A DNA stretch of 64,000 nt from contig JAJEKV010000005.1 in the NCBI GenBank assembly GCA_021234155.1, positions 27,366,689 through 27,430,688 on the forward strand, read 5' to 3'. The stretch comes from Isoetes taiwanensis (Eukaryota; Streptophyta; Lycopodiopsida; Isoetales; Isoetaceae). The first letter of the stretch is position 1, and each line of letters starts with the position of its first letter. The position numbers and the translations under genes were made by a program. Below, piece by piece: positions 31,731 to 43,813 of this stretch. The notes beneath the pieces are model-generated. The model was not told the origin of the DNA. It did no database searches and saw only the letters and a program-made list of their open reading frames with translations.

Positions 31731-31929
31731 CTGCAAAAGAAGTATTGGCAGAAAGCTGGTAAACCTTAACGTTAACATCCATATTAAGCACCATATTACC
31801 ATTCCTTTTCTTCCCCGCTTCTTGCATGACCTATTTTGCATGTGCATACTAGACGAGACAACCTTTGCTGTATATAAATGGAGCATCATTAATACAAAAA
31901 CGAAAAGGGAAAGGCCTATAAGAAGTGAT

Positions 31930-34900
31930 CTAACCATCATCTTTATCTTTACTCTGTTCCATTCTGGATCTCTTTCTCAGACAGTACCCCTTTGCTTGAC
32001 ATCCTGGAACAACCATAAGATGTTCACTAGCAGGAGTAAGAGATTCACTCCTGGATTCTGCTTCCTTGCCATTTCTTGGAATACTACCACCTTGCTTCTG
32101 TGCACTTCCAGGGCTATTGTTTAACAACTGTTCCACATTTTCTACTGCAAGGGTGATACTATCAGGGTCAGGCACAGGATCTTGTTTAGTAACATCTTTG
32201 ACAACCTTTCCAGATTTCCATTTGGAACCCTTGGTAGAGCTCCCATGCTCTGCTATGGCATCAGCATTTGGGGTAACCTCGCCATTAAAAATGAAAAGTG
32301 CATCCTGCAAAGGACTAATATCTGTGTCCTCTACAACCTGCATATGCATCGAATTATCTTTATTCAAGTGTTTAAGTTCTAATACACCCTGCTCATCCTG
32401 GTCCCAATGCTTGCACCCCCCTTGTTCAGTGCCAGCTCTCGCAACAAAAACATTCTGATCCGGTTGTGACTGTTCTGCATTTCCTTCCACAAGTGTATCA
32501 AAGTCCAGTGTAGGAGTATCTCTATCATCAATGTTTACAAATTTCCTCTTGGACTTCCGGCTGGACTTTTTAAAAGACCTATTCTGCTGTCCTGTGATGT
32601 CAGCACTTGGCACACCATCATGATCATCCTGCAACTTACCATTATCTATGTCCACTCCTACCTGCACTTCCACATTTTCTTGCATCAAATTACCTTTATT
32701 TACATGTTGTTCCAGTCCTGACTGCTTATCCTGCTCACAGCCCCTTTGCTCCATGCCAATTCCACGAGCAGAAGCATTCGGATAGAGTACTGACATATGG
32801 GACTCGCCATCACCTGGCTTGTTTACATGCACAACCAATTTATTCTTTCCTACAATTTCTGGTGTTCCTTGATTTACAATTTCTTTTGGATGACAAAGAG
32901 CACCATCATGCTTGATTTCCTCAATGCCACTTTGAGTTTTAGAAATCACATCATTGCACTCTGCAACCAAAGTAACCTTTTTTTTGTGCAAAATAGTACG
33001 TCTTACAGAGTTGGAAACCTCATTCTGCAGCCTAAGCGCGCCCTCTGATTTTGAACCTTTAAAGTTAAAATATCCTGCAAGGGTGTAAAGGTCAGCTGGA
33101 AAAACAGCAAATGAATGATTGCAAAACATTATACCCGTGTCAACAAGTTCCTCTTCAAAGCCATCAGAAATTGCTATTATGCTACCGTCCTGTCATGTTA
33201 ATATCTCTCCATGTAAGAATTTCCTTATAGACAAAGTAGTGCAAACACAAAATATGACAGAACTTACCACATCATGTACTGTAGCCTGGTTGCGCCAATA
33301 TGCCAGGGGAGGAACAATAATCCTTCCTGTTTGCAACAATTGAAATGCCAAGAATTGACACCAGAGAGAGAGAACGGGAGATGGACGTGCTCACAAAAGA
33401 CATATTTGAACTTACCACTTCTTGATGTCTTCAGGCCCAATGCTTGCGTAACTTCAGTTTTAGGAGTACCTACTCGTGGTGATGGTAGTGGGGGCGGTAG
33501 CATCTAAAGTAACGCAGTCCAATATTACATTGATCTAAACAGTCAACCTAGTTTGTAAAATTATCTTACCGAGCTCCTCCGCTTAGTAGGTGGCCGGCAA
33601 TGTTCACTAGACAAATTAGATGTCTTCTCCACAAATGTTTCTGGTGACACTTTACAAGAGCTAAAGATTAGTTTCCCACAACATGACTAAGCCTTCTATT
33701 TGATGAAAACATTTCTTGCCTCTAGTTGCTTTCGATTCACTATCTGAACTCTCTCTCCTCCCTGAAGTTGATACAGACTCTCCCTTCTTTCCAATCCGAT
33801 TTTCCATTTTCCTCTTTTTACTTTGTTTTCCTGCAGTATGGTAATTGTTTACTGGGGAGCGTGATGACGGTTCATTTGAAAGTGTTTCTGCCGTCTTGTG
33901 CCTGCCTTCTTGTTCTAATACTTCTGCACCTAAGTGATTAGTGCCGCAATCCAGCTGAGGGGTAAGTTCACAGCTTGATGCATTGGTGTTGATCTCGCCT
34001 TCCTCTTCTTGTACTCGTGCATTAGGGGTATTCTCAGTTTCAACTTCTTCATTTCCATTCATAAAAGAATCTCTATTGTACTTTCCATTGACATCGCTTT
34101 CCAAGTGTATATTGTTGCCCCTGGGCATCTTAGGACCTTGTGTGCTAAGTGGTGTTTCATACACAGAAGGGCAGTGGGATAATGTATTTGCTGCCAAATG
34201 TTCATAGGAAGTTTCCATGAATGCAAATTCCAGACATTTTTGGATATCCTGATGATCGCAACACCTACTGTTATCTAAACCAATAATCGATACTGTTTTC
34301 CCATAAGCTACACTTTTTCCAGATATTTTTTGCTTGGGCATCTCTACCCTCTCAACCTTGTCAGTTATTTCAGAAGTGCTTTCTGTTGTTTTTAAGCAAC
34401 CAGTCACAGGTGTAGTTAACTCATCATTTTCTGATATTACACATCCTGCCCAATCCTCTACAACCTGCACATCCACATCATCTTGCGTTGAATTATCTTT
34501 ACTCAGATGTTCAAGTTTTAATCTACTCTGCTCATCCTGTTCGCAATGCTTGCAGCCCCTTTGTTCATTGCCAGCTTCCCCAGCAAAAACATTCTTATCC
34601 GGTTGTAACTGTTCTGCATTTTCTCCCCCAAGAGTACCAAAGTAAAGCGTAGGATTCTGTATAATAGGATCTTTATCAATGTTTATAGATTTCCTCTTGG
34701 ACTTCCTTCTAGTCCTTCTGGAAGACCTATCCTGCTGTCTGGTGATGTCTGCACTTGGTGCACCACCATGATTACCATTAGAAATGAGAAATTCATCCTG
34801 CAACGTACCATCATCTATGCCTCCCACCTGCACTTCCACATTTTCTTGTATCGAATTATCCTTATTGTTCACTTCAAGTTCCAGGCTTGACTTCCTATTC

Positions 34901-37756
34901 AACTCACAACCCTCTTGTTCCATGCTAATTCCGCCAGCAGAAGCATTCTGATAGAGTTCTGACATGTGGAACTTGCCATCACCTGGCTTGTTCACATGCA
35001 CAACCAATTTATCATTTCCTACCATTTCTAAGGCCCCTATTTGATTTACAATTTCTTTTGGGTCATCATGCTTGATCTCCTCAGTGCCACTTGTAGTTTT
35101 ACAAATCACATCATTGCGCTCTGCAACCAAAGACACTTTTCTTTTGCGCAAAATAGTACGTCTTATAGAGTTGGAAATCTCATTCTGCAGCCTAAGCGCA
35201 TCTTCTGACTTTGAACCTTTGAAGTTAAAATATCCTGCAAAGATAAAAGGTCAGCAGGAAAACAGCAAAGGAATGATAGCAATACATTATACCTGTATCA
35301 GCAGGTTCCTCTTCAAAGCCATCAGAAATTGCTATTATGCTACCATCCTGCAATGTTGATATTTCTCCACGTATGTTTTTCCTTGATAAAATAAAAACAC
35401 AAATATGACAAAACTTACAATATCATGTACTGTAGCCTGGTTACGCCAATATGCCAGGGGAGGAACTATAATCCTTCCTGTTTAACGTGAATGAAATGTC
35501 AAGAATTGACACCAAAGAGAAAAGATAGATGCCCTCAAGAAAAACATAATTAAACTCACCACTTCTTGATGTCTTCAGGCCAAATGCTTGTGTGACTTCA
35601 GCTTTAGGAGTAACTACTCGTGGTGATGGCAGTGGGGGCGGCAGCACCTAAATTAATGCATTCCAATACTAGACTGATTTAAAAGAACCAACCTTGTATA
35701 ATTATCTTACCGAGCTCCTCCTCCTGTTAGGTGGCCCGCTATGTTCACTAGATAAATTAGATGTCTGCTCCATAAATGACTCTGGTGACACTTTACAAGA
35801 GGTAAAGATTAGTTTCCCACAACATGACTAAATCTTCCATTTTATGAAATGTCCTTGCCTCTAGTTGCTTTCTGTTCACTATTTGAACTCTTTTTACATA
35901 TCCCACTTTCTGAAATTGATACAGACTCTCCCTTCTTTCCAATCTGATTTTTCATTTTCCCCTTTACACTTTGTTTTTCTGCAGTTTGGTGATCGTTTAC
36001 CGGGGAACAAGCTGATGGTTCACTTGGAAGTATTTCTTCTGCCTTGTACCTACCTCCTTGTTCTAATACTTCTGCACCTAAATGATCAGTGACGCAATCT
36101 AGCTGAGAGACGAGTTCGCCTTCCTCTTCTTGTACTTGTCCATTAGGACTATTGTCAGTTTCCACTTCATTTTCAAGCACAAAAGACTCTGTATTGCACT
36201 TTCCGTTGACATCGTTTTCCAAGTGTATACTGTTGACCATAGACATGTTCTGATCTTCTATGCTAAGTGGTGGCTCATGCACAGCAGGACAGTCAGATAA
36301 TGTACTTGCTGCCAAATGTTCATATGAAGCTTCCATGAATTCGAACTCCAAACTTTTTTGGATATCCTGATGATCGCAACACCTACTGTTACTAAGACCA
36401 ATAATTGATGTCCCATAAACTACACTTTTCCCAGATTCATTTTGGTTGGACATCTCTACCCTCTCAACCTTGTCAGTTATTCCAAAAGTGCTTTCTATTG
36501 TTTTTAGGCAATCAGTCAACGGTGTAGCCAACTCATCATCTACTGAAACTGCACGTCCTGCCCAATCCTTTGAGTTTGTATGCGCAGAGGTTTCGCCATG
36601 TATTAATTCTTCACTACGAACATCATAGGACGTGGCTTCCCTTTTCCTCTGGTCCGATGTCTCCCTTAATACGTAATTCCATGTAAATGGAAATCCTGAC
36701 ATAAACATCTCAGTAACCTGCACGAATTGGATGATATCAAAACAGGCATGCAAAAGCATAAGACTTTCCAAACACCAAAATATATAAAATTAATCCCAGG
36801 CACATTCCTATATTATAGAATGTCAGTTCACTCGACTTACAAATCAATAAATCAGTCATACCATGCTAGAAAATCCATTGGAGAGGGTAGCTTCTTCATC
36901 TATATGCCCAATCAGACAGACCTCAATCCCATCCTGAGTGCGAAGTCTGCACTTATCGATGCGTTCAACAACAGCAGAAGTTTTAACAAGCTCTGAGCCA
37001 TACGTCCTGCACAACATAAGCTTCTAAAGGCATCACTCCTCATTATTTGCATATCCAATAAAGACATTGAGATTGAGACTTACTTTACATACTACTAATG
37101 CAACTGAGCAATTGCAAAATTTCACTTACGCATTAGCTGGATTTCCTGCCAAACCGACTTCACCCTGCTTCTCTGGCAACCTTATCAAGAACCACTTCTG
37201 CAATGTAATCTGCCATGAACAATCACAGCAAGAAATATCACAAAGCAGAAGAACTTTGATTGGATGAAAAAAATGCTGTACCCACCTTTTTTAGTTGTGA
37301 CAAAGGGGTATGACCATATTGATTAGGATATTGAAGAGGCGAAGCCCCACAAACTGATGTCTGGGAACTTCGCCGCACAGAAGGGGCATGAGAGCCCTCA
37401 GAATAAGCTGGCATTGCACGAGAATTTTCGGAGGGAGCATGCAATACAGGAGGCTGATGGCAACATGAATGTTGTTGTGCAGATCCAAGCCGAGGCATTC
37501 TTGCAGGCCAGAGAGACTCTTTGATAATGCATCCTTGATCGTTAAAAACATCCATTCCAAACCCAACGTGCTTATAAGAATTACAATTCATACATTCACA
37601 GACAACACCTTTTTCTACATTCCAGGAATGTAAAAAACTCATCGTAAGCTCTTGGTCGTGGATGTGCTCAAGCTGGTGACGTACGTTATGGTAACCGAGA
37701 TAGGGCTGCAGGTAATGCTTCGAAAACTGGCATCGTCCAGGATGACCACTGGCCAT
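31930..37756 (-). CDS. KNL2: KNL2-like kinetochore protein: SANTA domain plus two CENPC-k motifs (14 exons)
   Basis: KNL2/M18BP1 proteins help load centromeric histone CENH3. Exons (minus): 37756-37286, 37209-37130, 37006-36862, 36717-35859, 35790-35711, 35647-35560, 35477-35419, 35347-35293, 35234-33720, 33649-33570, 33503-33416, 33326-33268, 33189-33135, 33074-31930. All phases agree, giving 1593 codons. SANTA (about residues 158-250) reads LQKWFLIRLP, RIDKCRLRTQDGIEVCLIG, then MFMSGFPFTWNYV. A CENPC-k motif, SRSGRIIVPPLAYWRNQ, occurs near residues 570 and 1170. Between lie long acidic/basic, probably disordered regions with RKSKRK-type signals. Introns 4 and 9 use GC donors; most introns are under 110 bp. 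The tandem duplication is described separately. Start ATG is the first in frame; the frame stays open upstream. The 3' end is uncertain: TAG at 31930-31932 is used if exon 14 is unspliced; otherwise the damaged third module follows. Confidence 0.85.
32331..34455 (-). repeat. KNL2 internal tandem duplication, module 2
   Basis: This second unit repeats module 1 in the same order, with exon lengths 80, 88, 59 and 55 nt exactly preserved and intron lengths close (66/63, 89/82, 78/71, 60/58). Proteins align along the whole unit, including the CENPC-k motif. Downstream of 32331 a further diverged stretch (LQDALFIFNGEVTPNADAIA) resembles LQDEFLISNGN in exon 9, a smaller nested repeat. Confidence 0.85.
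34456..36567 (-). repeat. KNL2 internal tandem duplication, module 1
   Basis: This unit (about 2.11 kb) starts at GATTGGGCAGG in exon 4 and ends just before the same sequence in exon 9. It holds the serine-rich region, the 80-, 88-, 59- and 55-nt exons carrying the first CENPC-k motif, and the first half of exon 9 (KSKRKSINIDKD region). Confidence 0.85.
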
Positions 37757-38488
37757 GCGCTCTTCTAGTAAAACTGGGAGGCAGACCCGAAAACCAAAAT
37801 CAAAATTTTGCTCCAACGATGCGGCATCGCAAGATATAAGATGGAGAGAATGGAAACGAAAAACAAGACGAGTTCCAAAGGTTCAAAAGGTGGACGATTG
37901 GTGTGCTTGTGGCGTGGATCATACATTTGCTGACATCTGGATTAAAAGCATCATACAACATAGTTCTACGTTCAATTATCTAGGTTCGCCAATTGTTCTA
38001 TGCTGCTTTTAAATTGCATTTCATGTTCCATGAATCGAATCTCCGGTTCCCTAAAGCGCAAACCCTCCCTCATGTGAGTATGTGTAATATTCCAAGTATA
38101 TATCAGTATATGCCCAGATACTCTTTGACTGGCCTAAACTTGCTATCGTCGGTACTCATAGTATCCCATGCCTATCTGATATTCTCACAATGACGATAAA
38201 TCGGATCATCAAGAGCCCAAATCGGACAACGTGACTACAAAAGATCTACTTGAGGCCATTTTTTACTGTTTTGGACTGTTCCAGTATGTTTGGTGCAGTT
38301 TTGATTCTTGCTTCTGAGGCTACAGCAATCTAAATACTCATGGGCCTACCTTTTGTGATCAATTTTGGTATGTTCTAGGCTACATGGCTTCCAGGATGAT
38401 TTATTAAGGTACGTTTTCTTTTCATGTTGTGTTGAAATAAGTTTCTTCCCAGGATAGGGATAAAGTTGTATTAGAATTGCTCTTACCA
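37757..38488. promoter_or_regulatory. Presumed KNL2-like upstream region
   Basis: About 730 bp between the KNL2-like start (read leftwards) and the Merlin relic. It should contain the promoter and 5' UTR by position only. I identify no TATA box or known element with confidence. Confidence 0.3.
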
Positions 38489-38870
38489 TCAAATAATTGG
38501 ATCTTTAAAGTGCAAGCTGTGATAAATTGTGCAATGATGATACGGTAACTGTCCTAACCACTCAGAATAGTATCCTTTCCAACAATCACTATAGATGATA
38601 GAGCTTGATGCTACAAAATTAAAAATAATATTTGTGAGAGTCTCCTTTGTTCGATTCTCTACAGGCACTATAAACATTCTATCGAATCCTCGCTCGATGT
38701 CATCAAAAACCCACTGACCTTCAACTCGTCTATCTCTATTATATTTTTGCTTTCATCAATTTCTACAATCTTCCCTGGACCGCCAATAACCTTGAATAGA
38801 GATAGCATAATGATACGACAGTTATTATACCAATTAACTGTAGTATGTGTACTCTTGAAACCGCATTATG
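38489..38870 (-). pseudogene. Merlin/ISXO2-type DDE transposase relic
   Basis: Minus strand reads THTTVNWYNNC, then VIGGPGKIVEIDESK (first catalytic Asp region of ISXO2/IS1595-type transposases). After a frameshift follow FIVPVENRTKETLTNIIF, IIYSDCWKGY (second Asp region, usually SDCWKAY) and HHCTIYHSLHFKDP (N-H-S-x-x-F-x-x-P pattern). The eukaryotic members are the Merlin superfamily. The frame break near 38680 and missing N-terminal and C-terminal parts show it is dead. Terminal inverted repeats were not located. Confidence 0.8.
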
Positions 38871-38904
38871 TTCTTGTTTGCTCTTGGCTCATCTTAATGC
38901 TCCA

Positions 38905-40380
38905 ACAGTATATTACCATGAGCATTTGAGACAAAATGAGCTTGGCACGAGTAAACCAAGTGTCCGTGCAAAGCAAACAAGTGTAATCGCAATGCTTGTC
39001 CTTGCACTGCCAGACATATCAGGTTGCATTGAAAAGCAATATAGATGCGGGAGTTTATTGAACGGCAACAATATTGAATATTGTTTTGGTATGAATAATA
39101 ATCTTGGTAAAAGTTTTCGTCTGTTAAAAAAAAGGTCGTATGTTAGAAATATTCGCGGACGGCAGAATATGGCGGCCAGCATGGATCTTCTCGTTTGGGG
39201 AGGGGGTGTGGAGGAGGGGGAGGAGGGACTGTATAAAGCATTCTACCCATACGTTTCTTTCATATTTTGCATAATAGTGTCAGCATCTTCATAAGCTCAA
39301 TCACTTCATGGCAGTTCCTATTATGATTTAAGTTCTTATGGGTGTTAAGTTAATAATATCATATGAACAATTCAGGGATATTGATAAAAATTATTTGCTT
39401 GCCACTGTTTACTGTGTTCTAGAGAGGCTAGGTTTTATTAAGATTTGTTTGTATTTCCAGCTTCTCAATGGTGTGTTTGTAGTTACCATTTATGTTGTGA
39501 TTTTTTATTTCCTTTGTTGATGCATTTGAATTCTTGTTGGAAGAAAACTCATGAAGCTTTGTCTCTAGTCTTGCCTCTTTTGTTGCAAAATGTAACATGG
39601 ACGAATTGTTACTGTAGCGGCCGACTAAGAGTCACTTTTGCGTCGGACGGGTGATCAAGAGGCAGACGCAGTGGCCCATGTTGAAAGTGGGACAATCTGC
39701 TCAGTTGATGAACATAGTTTAGGCTTCTTGCCTCAACTCGACCAGGAAGATAATTTCTTAGGAAGTGTTCAGATCTATTATTATAAGCAGATTCCTTCTC
39801 AAGCCTCTTAATATTTTCCATTGTTTTGATTTGTGGCTACTTGGAGTAGCGATATTAGTCTGGAAGGCCAGTATGTCTGCGCCAAAAGCTTTATATTTGC
39901 CATAGTGCTTATGTTCGCCATAACCCAGTGGATCCGGTTGGGCAGTAAATTGTGTGCTCCAATCACTTTTGGTGGAATACAAATCCAAGTTGATCTTCTT
40001 CTTCAATTGTTTATCAATTAAATATTGTTTCAAGATCGTATAAACATCCCAATTTGCATGAGTCATATCAATTTTTATGACCTTTTTTATTATTTTTATA
40101 TTTTTCTTCATGAGTTAGAGAGTAAGATACAAAAAGCTACTGCGTCACATTTAATTAAAGTGGATCAGATCCTGATGTTTGGACCTCATGCAAGAAAATG
40201 GAACTCATACAAAAAAAAAAATTACATTGAATGATTGATACAACTACACATTATAGCACAAGAACTGACTCATTTGGTTTTCTCATAAAATTTACAAACT
40301 ATGAGTTGAGAAAGTTCTCAAGAATTTCAAACACAATACACAAATAATATTATATAGTCTCGTGCAATACTATAGCATGG
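38905..40380. other. No gene recognised
   Basis: A/T-rich, short frames only. A GC-richer patch at 39610-39770 and minus-strand frames at 39609-39821 and 39758-40111 have element-like texture, but I cannot name a family. Confidence 0.35.
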
Positions 40381-40399
40381 AGATTGCTCATGGCTTTGT

Positions 40400-43090
40400 A
40401 CATTTCGCTCCTGGGGATCTTGTAGGTCTTGTCCTTTGAAATGTGATAGGATATGACTATACCACGCACTCCACCAATTCTCTCCTTTGAGGATCAGCAG
40501 GATTTGCCCTCCACTTCTTCTCCCAGCAGTCGGAGTATTGCTTCTTCAAGTTGCCCCTCTTATGCCTCCCAACAGGCTCGCAATATTGAACCTGGAATCC
40601 AAGACACAACTTTTCCCTATCAGGCATGGTGTTGGTAATGTCAGAGAGTGCCATCGGTAACCATATTGGATAATCCTCATCGTCAGACCGTACTAGCACA
40701 AAGTAACCTTCCCTGATGTCCTCGAAAGGATCCCACTCAGGAAGGTCAAACCACTTCGGTTGGAGCCATTATTGAAACCCAAGATAACTTTCTTCAATAC
40801 GCTTGCTCCATGAGAACCCTCCCACCTAGTCTTTGGCAAGAAACTGTCTTTCAACTTCCTCCCACATAGTTGTTCCGTTTCTAAGCATGTCACAACTTTC
40901 TTCCAGTAATTGATTAAAGAGTCCATGTGATTTTTCTTGAGTGATAAGGTGTGCTTTCCTTTTCAAACATCCTCCTAATGTGTTAGGTAATCCTGGATGC
41001 CTTTCACTAGTTGGCTAGAGTCTTTAATAGTCTTGAAAGAAGGAAGTGGTCTTGGCTCACCCGTAGGATGAAGAACTTCACCCTTAGGCCCCCTTTGCCA
41101 CATTTCGATTTCTTGCACAGGCATCCACAACTTATCGCCTAGTCTGCACTTATATTGCATGATTGTTATTTCATCCCTCACCCAAAACTTAAACTGAAGT
41201 GGTTTTGTATGGCATATCAACTGATTCTTACCATCCAATAAGTATCCCACGACAAATAATTTCCAATCTGCAACCTCGTCGACCAAGAAGGCCATTGGAT
41301 TAGGGTCAAACACATCCATTAGTTCAGGGAGATTTGTTACGTTCTTTCTCTTGAGCTTGATAGAGAAAGTCCCAAAGAATGTATCTATATCATCATGTGT
41401 ACGCCCAACCATCATGAACCCCACCTTCACAATCTTGAATACTCCTACTGCTATCAAGTATGACATTGCCCCAAACATACATCTATTCTTGTTTTCTTTC
41501 CAACAGTTATTCAGCTGAACACATAGCTTTTCTGGCAGTTGTTTTTCATGTATGGGAAAGTCATCCCAAGTCCTTCTTGTTCGACACTTTGGATGTGAGC
41601 TCCTTTATCTGCCTTTAGTAAGTAAGCAGTTGATCATCCATCAAAGCATAAAAAATGGGGGCTGAGGGAGAATCCTTCTCCCTTCTATAGATCCTCTCTC
41701 TAGTGTTCTCAAGCACTTGAAGATGGAACTCACATGGAAATTCGGATCATCCCTCCAAAGATCAAGCACAAAATGCCCATAGGTGCCAGTGCCATGTCCA
41801 TGTATTAAGACAATCGCCAAGCTTACGTTCATCTGAAAAGAGTTTTGACAACGCTTCGGTAAAGGATCTAGCTTAGGCAAGAAAGTCTTGTGTTAATCCA
41901 TCTTGTCATGAATCAGACACAAATATCTATCAGGCTGCATCCAAAAAAATGTATTTTACTGCTAATAGAGTTGTCTACATGATATTTGGTCCGATTGGTG
42001 ATCTGCAAATTGCTCCCTGATTGCCATTCTTTCTTTTTCTATTGCAGTTGACGCAAGCGTATCCTTCAGTCAAATGCAGGTGTTGCATTTTGAGAATGGC
42101 ATTTGTTGCAAGACATGCACGTCTGAAAAGTGAGTTTTCCATAGCCTGCTGAAAGATGGCTGAGAAAGAGGCCAACCTCTATTAGCTTCTAGAATTGCAT
42201 TGACCTGTTCAAGGCACTCTTTCTGGATGTAATGTTGTGGCAACACTCTTTGCACCACTCTTACATCGTGCTCATTCATCTTGGACTTATGGGGCATAGA
42301 TTGGGACATGTATCTCACAAAGCTTTCAAAGATCGCAATGGCCCTCAAAGAGTTGGCTCTAGGTTTTAAAGTCAGTGCATTGTCATGCAGCTCTCATATA
42401 TACCTTCAATCCCTTCAATTGATAAAGTAATATTCCTGTGGCATCATCATAGCATGAACTACTACACAAGGAGTAGAAGAAATTAATCCTGTCTTTCTGA
42501 CGCTATTGAATGTATTGAGACCTTAATTAAACAAGGTCATCCATATTATACTAAACCGTGCAATCGAGATTGCAATACTCTTGTCATCTGACTGCTTCGT
42601 TTTCTTTGATTGCTGTCATATCCTTTATCAAACCTCACACTTCTAGCCCTTTTAAGCATCTTTAGCTACCTTTAATGAAACACATAGCGTCTCTTCCTTG
42701 TAATGGATGCTCATCCATCACCAAGTCTTCCACATGGTCTGGGTTGGACCTCAAAGTATCTTCTTGAGATGGTGCTTCTATATTCTTCCCATTCTTGTAT
42801 ATGTTTAATTGGTCATCTTAATTGACAACCCAGAGCACACAATGCAGTCAGTAGAGGTCTCTTGGGACATGATGGTATCAACTTCGATGAGCATCTTTCC
42901 AATGCCAACACCCATATGGTCATCCCCAAGCCTTCCATCATTTACACTATCAGATGGATCCACTGCAGTTATGATACCCTCTGCAAGGGCTGTCCCGTTG
43001 CATGGGTGCATCAAAAAGCAATCCATCTTTCTCCATAGGAGCCTAGGGCACTGCTTCACGATTGCCTTGCTTGTCTGGATTTCAATTTGA
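40400..43090 (-). pseudogene. Decayed transposase-like element (RNase H-like, DUF7869-type) with a BAH-like tail
   Basis: Minus-strand pieces in order: 43086-42805 (WRKMDCFLMHPCNGTALAEG), 42348-41980 (coiled/zinc region with KCNTC and CVNC), 41880-41641 (IVLIHGHGTGTYGHFVLDLW), about 41515-40975 (NCWKENKNRCMFGAM, then VGFMMVGRTHDDIDTFFG) and 40720-40457 (EGYFVLVRSDDEDYPIWL). The pair N-C-x-x-ENKNR and VGHTHEDID-like is the hallmark of a family of transposase-like proteins with an RNase H-type fold; I assign DUF7869 from memory, with caution. The last piece resembles BAH/Tudor-like chromatin readers. Stops and frameshifts occur between all pieces. Confidence 0.55.
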
Positions 43091-43420
43091 GCCGCTCCCT
43101 ATATGAAAGAAGATTCCAAAGATATATTACAAATGCAACATTGGATTGAAATACCATGCACTAACATGAAAAATTTAACATAAAACCATTTAACATTTGA
43201 CATTACAAAGAAATAAAATCATAGGAATAGAATAGAATAGAATAGATTTTTCATCATCCACGGAGAGCAATTGGCCTATGGGACCCAAACGAAAAGAGAG
43301 CAGCAAGCGTATTACTGTCAGGATGAAACACCCCCTTCCCCCCAAAGGGCTTTCAAGGAAAAAACCTTAGCAGTAATAAGTATGCTGGTACATTGTACAA
43401 TTGTATAGGACAGTTCAATA

Positions 43421-43813
43421 CTATCCCGGAGGACACAACTGAGTCCGTGCATCCATAACCTCCTGGAGGTATGATCCCAACAAGCCCACTGACACCATAT
43501 TCAATAACTCATGCAACGGCTGGCCAAGCACTAGTAATCGAACATACCGCGCTCGGATATGGGCAAATGCTGGGTAGATCTGGAGGGCATGACATTCATC
43601 TTCAATGGCACTCTGGTGGCAACACTGGCAAAGCCTGTCCTCCCGTGCTTCCCGAGCCCAACGTCCTACCTCAATGCGGAGACGATGTGCACCCGTGCGA
43701 ATGGAAGCTATAAGTATGTGCTTCTTCATGGGCAAATGGGTGTACAAGTACTGATGTGGGCCTCTTGTGAGCCTAGGATTGACTTGCTGCTGATAGTGTG
43801 CCAGCTTAACGTG
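43421..43813 (-). mobile_element. LINE 3' part (separated from its 5' part by an LTR element)
   Basis: C-terminal end of a LINE ORF2: HVKLAHYQQQVNPRLTRGP, RTGAHRLRIEVGRW, then EDRLCQCCHQSAIEDECHAL with a Cys/His knuckle. The frame connects across the inserted element to 54122-53973 (WDADALTHV). Stop after CPPG at about 43423. Confidence 0.85.

Noticed and set aside
32066-32458. Plus-strand 130-codon frame
   Set aside because: Shadow of KNL2-like exon 14 on the opposite strand; no family features.
35842-35858. End of KNL2-like exon 4 at the in-frame stop (KDIS-stop)
   Set aside because: The GC-AG splice bypasses it and joins a conserved exon in frame in both modules.
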